This document shows, one piece after another, positions 16,758 through 24,616 of a DNA stretch of 64,000 bases (its first letter is position 1; each line of letters opens with the position of its first letter). The stretch spans positions 1-64,000 of the forward strand of contig NZ_JBNHEP010000001.1 of the NCBI RefSeq assembly GCF_050015995.1. The letters are read 5' to 3'. The position numbers and the translations under genes were made by a program. The notes under the pieces are model-generated. The model saw only the letters and a program-made list of their open reading frames with translations, made no database searches and was not told the origin of the DNA. This stretch comes from Trichodesmium sp050015995. Lineage in GTDB: Bacteria; Cyanobacteriota; Cyanobacteriia; Cyanobacteriales; Microcoleaceae.

Positions 16758-17588
16758 AATCAACAAAATATCCGTAAACCTTATGACGGTTGGTCATTAG
16801 ATGACCGTGACCCAGAAATAATTAAGTCAATGATGCCATTGTGGGAATGGTTTTATCGCTATTACTTTCGCGTCCAAACAGATGGTTGGCATCATATTCC
16901 TGATGAGAAAATTCTGATAGTTGGCTCTCATAATGGCGGTTTACCAGCTCCAGATATGCATATGTGTATGTATGACTGGTTTAAGAGGTTTGGTCCAGAA
17001 CGTTTGGTTTATGGACTAATGCACCAAAATGCCTGGTCAGCTTTCCCCAGTACACCCTTAGCAGTACAATGTGGAGCGGTTAGAGCACATCCAAAAATGG
17101 CGATCGCCGCCTTTGAAAGAAATGCTTCTGTAGCTGTTTATCCTGGTGGGGGTCCTGATGTTTTTCGTCCCTATTCTATGCGAGATAAAATCTATTTTGC
17201 CGGACGAAAAGGCTTTATTAAGTTAGCTTTGCGTGAAGAAGTTCCTATTGTACCGATGATTTCTAATGGTGCCCATGATACTTTAATCATACTGGCAGAT
17301 TTTTATGAACAAGTAAAACAACTCCATGAGTGGGGAATGCCTTGGTTATTTAATGTTGACCCAGAAGTATTTCCTATATATATAGGTTGGCCTTGGGGAT
17401 TAGCTATTGGGCCTTTGCCTAATTTCCCCTTTCCAGTACAGATCCATACCAGGGTTTGTCCTCCCATTGTATTTGAACGTTATGGACGTAAGGCAGCTAG
17501 CGATCGCGCTTATGTTGATGCTTGTTATCAAAAAGTCCTCACCCAAATGCAGCAAGAATTAGACAAATTAATATTATCGACTTCGTAG
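16749..17588 (+). CDS. lysophospholipid/MGAT-like acyltransferase
   Basis: 279 residues of the LPLAT superfamily, MGAT/DGAT2-like branch. The acyltransferase His-Asp site appears as GSHNGGLPAPD (residue ~59), followed by the glycerophosphate-binding-type VYPGGGPDVFRPY and FAGRKGFIKLALREEVPIVP, which match the PGG and RKGFVRLA blocks of DGAT2-like enzymes. Expected reaction: transfer of an acyl chain to a glycerolipid or other hydroxyl acceptor at the membrane. No transmembrane helix is evident; attachment may be peripheral. The start codon lies in a dispersed repeat, and the TAG stop is followed at once by GGAGTAGGGA heptamer sequence, so both ends abut repeats. Confidence 0.85.
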   Translation: MTANQQNIRKPYDGWSLDDRDPEIIKSMMPLWEWFYRYYFRVQTDGWHHIPDEKILIVGSHNGGLPAPDMHMCMYDWFKRFGPERLVYGLMHQNAWSAFPSTPLAVQCGAVRAHPKMAIAAFERNASVAVYPGGGPDVFRPYSMRDKIYFAGRKGFIKLALREEVPIVPMISNGAHDTLIILADFYEQVKQLHEWGMPWLFNVDPEVFPIYIGWPWGLAIGPLPNFPFPVQIHTRVCPPIVFERYGRKAASDRAYVDACYQKVLTQMQQELDKLILSTS

Positions 17589-18159
17589 GGAGTAGGGAAG
17601 TGGGGGAGTTGGGGAGTTTTGACCTAGTTTACAATTTACGTTAGAAAGCAGTATTGTACCATAATTATCTCCAATAACAACGTAGTGAAATTTGTCAAAC
17701 TACTCTTAAGGTACTGAAATATTTGAATACTCATGCCTTTAGGCCAGGGAGGATGTCAACTACCCTGGCATTATCATTGTCGGAGTGGGATCGCCCCTCT
17801 AGGAAAGAAAACTTTTTGATTGATTGAAGCGGGAAGACATAAGCTATGGTATTTTTGTCATGGGTGGGTAATCCGAGACATTAAATATAAAAATGGACGT
17901 GGAGCGGAGTGTAACCTTCCCCTATCCACTTCCAGGAGGGGACCTAAAGGGGTGTGCAGCACCCAATGAAACAACCCTCCCAAGAGCTATGGCCGAGTAA
18001 TAATTTCTGCGCCTGCCTCTTGTTTCCTGCCAAGGATATGCCCTAATAGAGTAGCTTTTTAGCACTGGGTAAAGAATTGAAAAAATTAAGGCTAATAGGC
18101 TGCAACCCTTATATACTCATCGTTCAGGAGTAAAAAAAATGTTGGAGGTATTAAACTAA
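17589..18159. other. 571-bp spacer with possible IS200/IS605 end remnant and leader
   Basis: No gene. GCCAGGGAGGATGTCAACTA followed by CCCTGGC (17743-17770) can form a hairpin with GGATGTCAAC-type sequence, resembling the ends of IS200/IS605-family elements seen elsewhere in the window. 17940-17955 contains a GGGTGTGCAGCACCC hairpin. The stretch is visibly richer in GC than other spacers and may be the 5' leader of the hydrolase gene. Confidence 0.4.
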
Positions 18160-18162
18160 ATG
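18139..18162 (+). CDS. possible six-codon leader peptide before the Ntn hydrolase
   Basis: CAGGAGTAAAAAAA precedes ATGTTGGAGGTATTAAACTA, a frame reading M-L-E-V-L-N-stop, whose TAA is immediately followed by the hydrolase ATG. The GGAGG inside the mini-ORF doubles as the Shine-Dalgarno site of the hydrolase. Translational coupling is plausible but unproven. Confidence 0.3.
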
Positions 18163-19647
18163 ATGAAAATGATGCAGAAGCATAATTTGACGATCAAGAA
18201 GCTAGCAACTATATTTGTTGTACTTATTGCCATCCTGTCCATGGGAGTAGTTCCATCCGCTCAGGCCTGTACCCGGTTACTCTACCAACAAACTATTGAT
18301 AGTAAACCAATTACTGGGCGTAGTATGGACTGGTTTGAGTTCCCTGATACTAAACTCTGGTTCTTTGAAAAAGGCATACAGCGTAATGGTAAGGCTGGTG
18401 ACAACTCAGTCGAATGGAAATCAAAGTATGACAGTATCGTTAACGCCAGCTATGACCTCGCCATGGTTGACGGTATAAACGATCAAGGTCTCGTTGTCAA
18501 TCTCCTCGTTTTGGCAAGCACGAACTACGGTCAGCCTGGAGGAAATAAGAAAAATATCTCCCTTGGAGGCTGGGGTCAATATGTCCTTGATAATTATAAA
18601 AATGTTGATGAGACAGTTGCGTGCCTGACAAAAAATATACCCTCCTCCAAGAAAGAACTAGGCAAGGCAACAACATGCCCCACAGGAGTCAAAGATACAC
18701 CCCTCCATATTGTCACAGCGAACCTTGGTCAGCTCAAAGATGCTGGTGTGATCGGCGATATACCCTTATCTAATGATTTCAATCTTTCACTTCACATGGC
18801 GCTCTCAGATAAAACTGGGAATTCAGCCATCTTAGAATACGTTGAAGGTAAACTAGTAGTCCATCAAAACAAAGATTACGATGTGCTGACGAATGACCCA
18901 ATCTTTGAGGAACAGCGTGCCATCAATACCTATTGGTATAACTTATACAAACCTCAGATTTTGTGTGAAGGGTTAGCTGGTTTGAGTCAATCTATACCTG
19001 TGCCTCCTGTAGGGTTTCTGCCAGGCAGCACCAATGCCTCAGATCGGTTTGTTCGGGCTAAATATTACTTGGATAAAATGGAGGAACCGAATCAGGAGAA
19101 GATTGCATCTATGATTATACAGCAGTGCGGTAAGCCTTTAGATTCTACTCCTCCGCCTTCTGGTGCTCCGATTTATGATACTTCTCCGAAGGCTGCCGCT
19201 CCCTTATCTGATGACGAAGCTCGAAGGAATGAGTTAGCTGGAGTGCTTGGCATCGTCCGCAACGCCTCTGATCCCATTGGTTTGGCTATTACTCCTGACC
19301 TCAGTAATCCCGCTGACTTGCCGGCTATTATTGCCAGACTTGGCACTACCCAATGGCGGACTGTTTCAAACCAAGACGAAGATGATTTAAGCTACTATTT
19401 TGAATACACCAGGAGTCCGAATGTTATCTGGGCTAGTATGAAAGACCTGCAAGAATCAACAATAGATCCAGAGAAAAAAGCGAAGGTTCTTGAAAGCAGT
19501 AAGATCGATCTGGGGAGTGGTAAGAACAAAGGCCTTGATCATGTGGTTTTGGTAGGCAATGTGTCAGATCAGTTCAAGGACAAAATACCATTCGACTGGA
19601 ATATCTGCACCATAAATACGACAGCGCCTGAATGTCAAACAAATTAG
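18160..19647 (+). CDS. exported linear-amide C-N hydrolase (choloylglycine hydrolase/penicillin V acylase family)
   Basis: 495 residues. A signal peptide (LATIFVVLIAILSMGVVPSA) ends at AQA and is followed directly by CTRLLY. The new N-terminal Cys is the catalytic nucleophile of the Ntn-hydrolase fold, so export and processing would create the active site. GRSMDWFEF (conserved Arg and Asp of the family), then MALSDKTGNSAILEYVEGK and the NDP segment near residue 246 support the assignment. Family members cleave bile salts, penicillin V or acyl-homoserine lactones; substrate unknown here. It is longer than usual (~350), with a Pro-rich linker and C-terminal part near residues 325-350. Codon use looks less AT-biased than its neighbours, suggesting transfer. 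GGAGG lies 11 bases before the ATG. Confidence 0.88.
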   Translation: MMKMMQKHNLTIKKLATIFVVLIAILSMGVVPSAQACTRLLYQQTIDSKPITGRSMDWFEFPDTKLWFFEKGIQRNGKAGDNSVEWKSKYDSIVNASYDLAMVDGINDQGLVVNLLVLASTNYGQPGGNKKNISLGGWGQYVLDNYKNVDETVACLTKNIPSSKKELGKATTCPTGVKDTPLHIVTANLGQLKDAGVIGDIPLSNDFNLSLHMALSDKTGNSAILEYVEGKLVVHQNKDYDVLTNDPIFEEQRAINTYWYNLYKPQILCEGLAGLSQSIPVPPVGFLPGSTNASDRFVRAKYYLDKMEEPNQEKIASMIIQQCGKPLDSTPPPSGAPIYDTSPKAAAPLSDDEARRNELAGVLGIVRNASDPIGLAITPDLSNPADLPAIIARLGTTQWRTVSNQDEDDLSYYFEYTRSPNVIWASMKDLQESTIDPEKKAKVLESSKIDLGSGKNKGLDHVVLVGNVSDQFKDKIPFDWNICTINTTAPECQTN

Positions 19648-19687
19648 TAATAGTCTAGTGGAATTCTCAATCTTGTAACTTGGCTAA

Positions 19688-19710
19688 GGGGGCGACTTTC
19701 GCCCCCTAGC
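19688..19710 (+). terminator. hairpin after the Ntn hydrolase gene
   Basis: A perfect 8-bp stem GGGGGCGA/TCGCCCCC with a CTT loop, 41 bases after the stop codon, followed by CTAGCTTTT. The T tract is short, so termination may be partial. Confidence 0.65.
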
Positions 19711-19815
19711 TTTTAGCTACCTTGTCACCCCTCGATAAAATGAAAATTCTCTTGGAAAATCCTCAGAAACATTTTGCCAAGTAGAGTAGGGTTTTCGTTT
19801 AGGTAGACTACAGTA

Positions 19816-19861
19816 GTAGGGGCGTTTCATGTCGCGCAGCGAAATGGCCATTCGCCCCTAC
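19816..19861. repeat. GTAGGGGCG-bounded palindromic repeat
   Basis: GTAGGGGCGTTTCATGTCGC at the left and CGAAATGGCCATTCGCCCC at the right form an imperfect palindrome of a common cyanobacterial intergenic type; related copies are at 28960-29030 and 39772-39799. Confidence 0.6.
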
Positions 19862-20041
19862 AAAGTTTTGGTTATGATGACGTGGTTAATCAATCTGAAA
19901 AGCGCTGTAATATGGATATTCTATTAAATAGGAACTTAAAAATTCATCCTATTCAAATCCTTTTTTTCTCCTGACTCCTGAGTTGTGACAGAGACAGCGA
20001 TAAGATAACTAATTACCCAGGAATTCTATGACCTCTGAACT

Positions 20042-21088
20042 TCAGCTATAACCGACTCGCGACGCCCGTAACTGCCCACAAGCTGCATCAGCTTCTAAAC
20101 CACGGGAATAACGAACGCTAACTGCAATATTTTGGTCCTCCAGAGCATTAACAAAACTTTTTATCTGTTCCTCAGTAGGTCGTTGATAATCAACTTCACT
20201 AATAGGGTTATAGGGAATTAAATTAACATGACACTGATAACCGCGCAGATTTTTCGCTAATTCTCTAGCATGGTCTGGCAAGTCATTAAAACCTGCTAAC
20301 AAAATATATTCAAAGCTAATTCTGCGTTTTGTGACCTTGACATATTCACGACATTCTGCTATCAAATCTTTTAAAGGATAGGATTTAGCACTCGGAACTA
20401 AATGTTCCCGCAATCTTTGATTAGAAGCATGAAGACTAATAGCAAGAGTAACTTGCAATTTGTGTTGAGCTAATTGTCGGATGCGATCGCGAATTCCTAC
20501 AGTTGAGATAGTTATGGAACGTTGCCCAATACCCACATCTTGATTCAGAGACCTAACTGCAGCTAACACATTTTTAGTATTCAGCAGAGGTTCCCCCATT
20601 CCCATAAACACAATATGACTAACCCGTCGCTCAAAATCTTCTTGCACCGTTAGTACCTGGTCGATAATTTCGTATGCTTCTAGGTTACGGGTAAAACCAC
20701 CCTTACCAGTAGCGCAAAAATCACACGCCATTGGGCAACCAACCTGAGACGAGACACAAACAGTTAAGCGTTTATAGCTAGGAATACCAACAGTTTCAAT
20801 GATGTTGCCATCTGATAGTTGTAGCAAATATTTAACTGTGCCATCTGGAGCAACAGAGCGATGATGTATTACAGAGCGACCAATAGGAAAATCAGCTATT
20901 TCCTCACGCCATTGTTTGGAAAATACAGTGATATCTGCAAGAGACCTAGCCCCTTTTTGATAAATCCATTGATATAGTTGTTTACCTCGATAAGCAGGTT
21001 GCCCTTGTTGTTGCACCCACTCTGTTAATTCAGCTAAGGATAAACCGAGGAGAGGAGTTTGAGTTGGAGTAATTAAAGATTGAGTCAT
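20042..21088 (-). CDS. rlmN: 23S rRNA (adenine2503-C2)-methyltransferase RlmN
   Basis: 348 residues. A radical-SAM enzyme that methylates C2 of A2503 in 23S rRNA (and A37 of some tRNAs). The cluster motif is GCPMACDFCATGKGG (CxxxCxxC), with SHIVFMGMGEPLLN and the SAM-contact ITISTVGI. The C-terminal Cys needed for the methyl-Cys mechanism is in EADAACGQLR. Full length for the family, no damage. The start ATG follows no strong Shine-Dalgarno. Monocistronic here, flanked by repeats. Confidence 0.97.
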   Translation of the reverse strand: MTQSLITPTQTPLLGLSLAELTEWVQQQGQPAYRGKQLYQWIYQKGARSLADITVFSKQWREEIADFPIGRSVIHHRSVAPDGTVKYLLQLSDGNIIETVGIPSYKRLTVCVSSQVGCPMACDFCATGKGGFTRNLEAYEIIDQVLTVQEDFERRVSHIVFMGMGEPLLNTKNVLAAVRSLNQDVGIGQRSITISTVGIRDRIRQLAQHKLQVTLAISLHASNQRLREHLVPSAKSYPLKDLIAECREYVKVTKRRISFEYILLAGFNDLPDHARELAKNLRGYQCHVNLIPYNPISEVDYQRPTEEQIKSFVNALEDQNIAVSVRYSRGLEADAACGQLRASRVGYS

Positions 21089-21220
21089 ACTGTTTCACCG
21101 AAGTTAAAAGTTAAAAGTCAAAAGTAAGATTTTATAGTCTCAAAACTTTGAGGGTATAGTAATTTCAGGAAATTATTTCACATCTAAAATTTGAAACTAT
21201 AGCAATTCCCATAGTTATTA

Positions 21221-21314
21221 GGTACATTTACGATCCCCCTAAATCCCCCTTAAAAAGGAGGACTTTGAAGAATCCCGCCTTTTTAAGGGACAGGGGGCAA
21301 TCTAAAAGTGTACC
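21221..21314. repeat. 94-bp palindromic element, GGTACATTTA ends
   Basis: GGTACATTTACGATCCCCCT on the left pairs with the complement of the right end (AGGGGGCAATCTAAAAGTGT plus ACC). The centre contains AAATCCCCCTTAAAAAGGAG. A dispersed hairpin element in the rlmN upstream spacer; the rest of 21315-21538 is AT-rich without a gene. Confidence 0.7.
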
Positions 21315-21538
21315 TCATAGATTAAAGAACTGCTATATTTGTAACATTCTTTTTTCAAATTGGTATCATTGGCGATCAAGATATTGTTATAAATAATTTG
21401 TGTATTAACAGAGAATTTTGCCTAAGTCCTGATAATGACTCACCAGACACGATATTTTAATAAAGTTATGATAGAACCCTTGCCTTACAAAGGGGGGTTG
21501 GGGGGATATAACTTTTCATATTTTTAACAAATTTAGTA

Positions 21539-21982
21539 TTACATATTATTAGAATCATTTGCTGTTGCAGTGTATTCGCAAAAAATATTGAGTCCAATTT
21601 TGAGAATGTATAAAACAATGATAGTAGCGATCGCCGGATCGATAGGCAACCCTGAAATTGTCACCATAGAAACTATTAATCCTGTTAATAAGGGAGCGCT
21701 GCCTGGATTTTTGCTATATTCTTTAAATTGGGCACGAAAACCTTCATCACCACAAAGCTCTTGACGGAGTACCTCAAGGGTAACTTTCCAGAAAGATTTA
21801 CCATTAGAAATAAAGGGGCCTTTTTCTGATAGGGAATTTTTTTCATGCCAAAGTTCATCAAAGGTAGTGTCAAGTTTGCCGTTGTTTTTTTGTAAGATTG
21901 CTAGTGCTTCTTGTGCGGGGTTATAGTCTTGCAATAACTGTAATTTTTCCTTAATTTCAGCCGAAGTTAATTGAGTTTCCAT
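21539..21982 (-). CDS. small membrane protein paired with a PD-(D/E)XK-like gene
   Basis: 147 residues with no recognised family. The N-terminal ~100 residues are soluble and charged (IKEKLQLLQDYNPAQEALAI, LCGDEGFRAQFKEYSKNPG). The C-terminus has two hydrophobic stretches (PLLTGLIVSMVTISGLPI, IDPAIATIIVLYILKIGLNI) that may form a hairpin in the membrane. It starts 14 bases after the stop of the upstream PD-(D/E)XK-like gene, with GGAG before the ATG, so the two form an operon. Effector-plus-membrane-protein pairs are a known theme in defence loci, but no homology supports that here. Confidence 0.6.
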   Translation of the reverse strand: METQLTSAEIKEKLQLLQDYNPAQEALAILQKNNGKLDTTFDELWHEKNSLSEKGPFISNGKSFWKVTLEVLRQELCGDEGFRAQFKEYSKNPGSAPLLTGLIVSMVTISGLPIDPAIATIIVLYILKIGLNIFCEYTATANDSNNM

Positions 21983-21996
21983 ATTTTTTTCTCCAT

Positions 21997-22602
21997 TTAA
22001 TTTTCTCCAGTCATCCAGACTAGATCGCCCAAAATTCGATCTACCGGTGGCAATAAATATACATTGAGGTCTATGGTTAAAACTGATTCAACTAGCTGCA
22101 TAAACTGCCATTGAATCCCATTACTAACACTACCATAAATTTTGGGAATAGGAGAATTTTGCATTTCATTAAACCGTTGAGCAGCAACCATCTCTGCCAT
22201 ACATTGACCAAACCCTGTTTTCAGATCGGTCTTCTTCGCTTCTACTACCACAACTGCTGGAGCTTCAATTTCTAGAACTTGTGTTGAGCGAGTTAGCAAA
22301 AAATCGCACTTCCCATTTAAACCTACTGACTTATCAACTTTAAATTTTTCTCCAGAAAATAGACTAACTTTTCGATCTAACTGTCGTCTTACTTCTAAAA
22401 GTACTGGGTAAATAATACCTTCCGAACGTGCTTTTTCACTGCCAGATGTAGCGACAATAGGTAAGGTTTCTTGAAGATAGTCAGAGAGGGTAGGGGAAGG
22501 AGCGATCGCTTCTACTTCTGGCAAAAAGCGATCGCCTTCAACTACTTTTAGATTAAAAGCTGTTTTAACGCTGCTAATGGTGTTAAACTGACTGTAAGAC
22601 AT
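21997..22602 (-). CDS. PD-(D/E)XK nuclease-like protein
   Basis: 201 residues. The core GLNGKCDFLLTRS then IEAPAVVVVEAKKTDLKTG fits the D-x(n)-ExK pattern of the PD-(D/E)XK fold: Asp in CDF, Glu and Lys in EAK. FGQCMAEMVAAQRFNE supplies the usual following helix. A paralogue with the same motifs is at 45392-45988 (GLNGFCDFIISRS, ALVEAKNDNLKSG). Such stand-alone small proteins are abundant in filamentous cyanobacteria and of unknown role; DNA or RNA cleavage is only inferred. It is first gene of a two-gene operon with a membrane protein. Confidence 0.75.
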   Translation of the reverse strand: MSYSQFNTISSVKTAFNLKVVEGDRFLPEVEAIAPSPTLSDYLQETLPIVATSGSEKARSEGIIYPVLLEVRRQLDRKVSLFSGEKFKVDKSVGLNGKCDFLLTRSTQVLEIEAPAVVVVEAKKTDLKTGFGQCMAEMVAAQRFNEMQNSPIPKIYGSVSNGIQWQFMQLVESVLTIDLNVYLLPPVDRILGDLVWMTGEN

Positions 22603-22675
22603 AGAATAACTTCCAGATAATCGACTTTATAGTAAGGCGTCTAGATTGATTTTGTAGGTAAATTTCATAAATTAA

Positions 22676-22796
22676 GACCTCTCCCCCAACCCCTCTCCTG
22701 CAAGGAGAGGGGCGACTATTCTCCCCCCTCCCTCCTCCTCCCCCCTTTCAAAGGGGGGTAAGGGGGGGATAGTTCTGGGGTTGGGGGGTTAGGTTT
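22676..22796. repeat. C/G-tract dispersed repeat
   Basis: It contains GACCTCTCCCCCAACCCCTC, a CCCCCCTTTCAAAGGGGGG hairpin and GGGGTTGGGGGGTTAGGTTT. The outer parts match the interior of the MITEs at 6165-6329 and 10334-10497. It fills the spacer between the nuclease-like gene and vapC. Confidence 0.7.
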
Positions 22797-22820
22797 CTTC
22801 TCCACAAAATTACTTTAATT

Positions 22821-23240
22821 TTACACTGAATCATTTAACTCTTGAATCAACAAATTAGGAGGAATAATTCGGGGATTAACAACCGGAAAATCCTGAGTAT
22901 TTCTAGTAACAATAGCATCTAATTGATTAATCAAAGCGGTACTGTATTGAATAGCATCTTCCAAGTCGCTAAAATTATAATTTAGTGCAGTTTCTATTAT
23001 TTCCTGATTAACAGTAGCAATTTTACAGTATGTAAGCAACCATGTTAAATAGTTTTTTGCCCATTCTTTGCTTCTTCCTTTACCAACAATATAATAGATA
23101 TCGCTAAACGTTGAGGCAGAAATATAACCTTCAATTTGCCCTTGTTCAACTAGCAATAAAATTTCTCTGCTGGCATCAACATAAGGCTGACGTTCAAGAG
23201 CAGCATCTACAATAATATTGGTATCTAAAAGTATTTTCAT
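22821..23240 (-). CDS. vapC: PIN-domain toxin, VapC-like
   Basis: 139 residues. PIN-domain RNases cleave tRNA or rRNA and are the toxins of VapBC pairs. The acidic site is visible: Asp in LLDTNIIVD, the SDLEDAIQY block (Asp-Glu-Asp) and LDAIVTRNTQDF at the C-terminal end. The first codon overlaps the stop of the antitoxin gene by four bases (ATGA), typical for toxin-antitoxin operons. Intact. Confidence 0.88.
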   Translation of the reverse strand: MKILLDTNIIVDAALERQPYVDASREILLLVEQGQIEGYISASTFSDIYYIVGKGRSKEWAKNYLTWLLTYCKIATVNQEIIETALNYNFSDLEDAIQYSTALINQLDAIVTRNTQDFPVVNPRIIPPNLLIQELNDSV

Positions 23241-23515
23241 AGATTATGTTTTTCCTTTAAATATTCCCATTTGGCAACATCGGGGTCAAAGTCTGGGGGG
23301 ACTGGTGGAGCAGTTGCTAATAATTCTGTGAGAGATTTTACTGCTGGTAAATGTTGGTGTTTTGGGGTTTGTGGTTGTGTTTCAGTAATATTCTCTGGTG
23401 CTGCAACTGGTTGTAAAATAATTACTTCTACCTCTCCTGGTGACAGATTAATAGGTTCGTTAATAACTAAATTACCTGAATTATCAATTTTGGCTTTGAG
23501 TTTGTATGCTTGCAT
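23237..23515 (-). CDS. antitoxin of the PIN-domain pair
   Basis: 92 residues. The N-terminus (MQAYKLKAKIDNSGNLVINE, then PINLSPGEVEVIIL) looks like the short beta-strand domain of cyanobacterial antitoxins paired with PIN toxins. The C-terminal tail (LTELLATAPPVPPDFDPDVA) is the likely toxin-wrapping part. It is upstream of and overlaps vapC. Autoregulation through its own promoter is expected for this class; the divergent spacer to the Uma2 gene is about 110 bases. Confidence 0.8.
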   Translation of the reverse strand: MQAYKLKAKIDNSGNLVINEPINLSPGEVEVIILQPVAAPENITETQPQTPKHQHLPAVKSLTELLATAPPVPPDFDPDVAKWEYLKEKHNL

Positions 23516-23625
23516 ATTTATTGACTTTTTTTTCGGAACATAATATTAGACCTAATGATATGATACAGTATTTTTGTTATAATGAGAAAATAATTGATAA
23601 AAATATATCTCTAAATGAGGTGATT

Positions 23626-24186
23626 ATGTCTGTAGAATTACAACGGCGACAATTTACTGTTGAAGAATATCATCAAATGGCTGAAGCAGGTATTCTTAAC
23701 GAAGATGACAGAGTAGAATTAATAGCAGGAGAAATTGTTAAAATGTCACCTATTGGTTTGCGTCATGCTGCTTGTGTTAATCGCATTGCAAAATTATTTT
23801 TTCGGCATTTTCTTGAGAGGGCAATTATTCACATTCAAAATCCAATACGGTTAAATAATCAGAATGAATTACAACCAGATTTATCTTTATTACAAGAGCG
23901 TGATGATTTTTATGAAGGTAAATATCCTCAACCAGAAGATATATTATTATTGGTAGAAGTTGCAGATTCAAGTATTAAGTATGACCGATAAATTAAGATG
24001 CCTTTGTATGCTAAAAATGGAATTTCTGAGGTTTGGTTGATAGATATTAATCAACAATTAGTGGAAGTTTATCGACAACCTAAAGGGAATATTTATCAGA
24101 ATATACAGCAGTTTTTTCGGGGAGATAATTTAACTGTTAAAGCTTTTGATGATATTAATTTAACTGCCGATGAAATTTTAGGATAA
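23626..24186 (+). pseudogene. Uma2 family gene with an in-frame stop
   Basis: GAGGTG precedes the ATG at 23626. The frame encodes a full Uma2 protein (FTVEEYHQMAEAGILNEDDR, VELIAGEIVKMSPIG, QPDLSLLQ, LLLVEVADSS) but a TAA at 23989-23991 interrupts it after IKYDR. The same frame continues as IKMPLYAKNGISEVWLIDI to a normal C-terminus at 24186. Family members read DREVKxPLYA here, so one G-to-T change (GAA to TAA) explains the stop. The first 121 codons keep the D and E of the active site but lose the GxxEVWLID strand, so a functional product is doubtful. Confidence 0.85.
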
Positions 24187-24281
24187 GTTACTTCTTATTC
24201 AATCTGTGTATCCGTGGCAAAATCTGTGTCTTACTTGCTTGTTGATGAAATTTCGGATTAGTAATTTATTGAAGTTTTTTT

Positions 24282-24515
24282 ATGAATATTAAGCCTACTC
24301 CCGAACAGGAAAAGTTTATTGAAGTACAGGTTAATAGTGAAAAATTTGTAACTTTTGAAGAGGCAATTGATAAAGCTCTGAAGTTGTTAGAATATCAACA
24401 ATGGATAGAAGAAACAGGGGAAAAGATTGATGCTGATTTTGCAGAATTAGATAGAGGAGAAGGATTAGATGGTGAAGTGGTAATAATGGAGATTTTGAAT
24501 AGATTTAAAGCATAG
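24282..24515 (+). CDS. orphan ParD/CopG-like antitoxin
   Basis: 77 residues: PTPEQEKFIEVQVNSEKFVT then FEEAIDKALKLLEY is the pattern of ParD-type ribbon-helix-helix antitoxins, with an acidic C-terminal segment (DADFAELDRGEGLDGEVVI) for binding a ParE-like toxin. No parE-like frame follows; the next 90 bases are repeat, so the antitoxin is an orphan or the toxin was lost. It lies 95 bases after the broken Uma2 gene. Confidence 0.7.
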   Translation: MNIKPTPEQEKFIEVQVNSEKFVTFEEAIDKALKLLEYQQWIEETGEKIDADFAELDRGEGLDGEVVIMEILNRFKA

Positions 24516-24519
24516 TTTA

Positions 24520-24616
24520 GTAGGGTGTGTTTCGCTACGCGACATGAAAAGCGCAGCGTAACGCACCGAAACATCTTAGAATAGGCGGTGCGTTACATTT
24601 CATTAACGCACCCTAC
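24520..24616. repeat. GTAGGGTG ... CACCCTAC dispersed element
   Basis: The ends GTAGGGTGTGTTTCGCTACG and the complement GGTAGGGTGCGTTAATGAAA form an element related to 10034-10212. Its right end supplies the last codons (GRVR) and the TAA stop of the CHAT-STAND gene. Confidence 0.75.
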
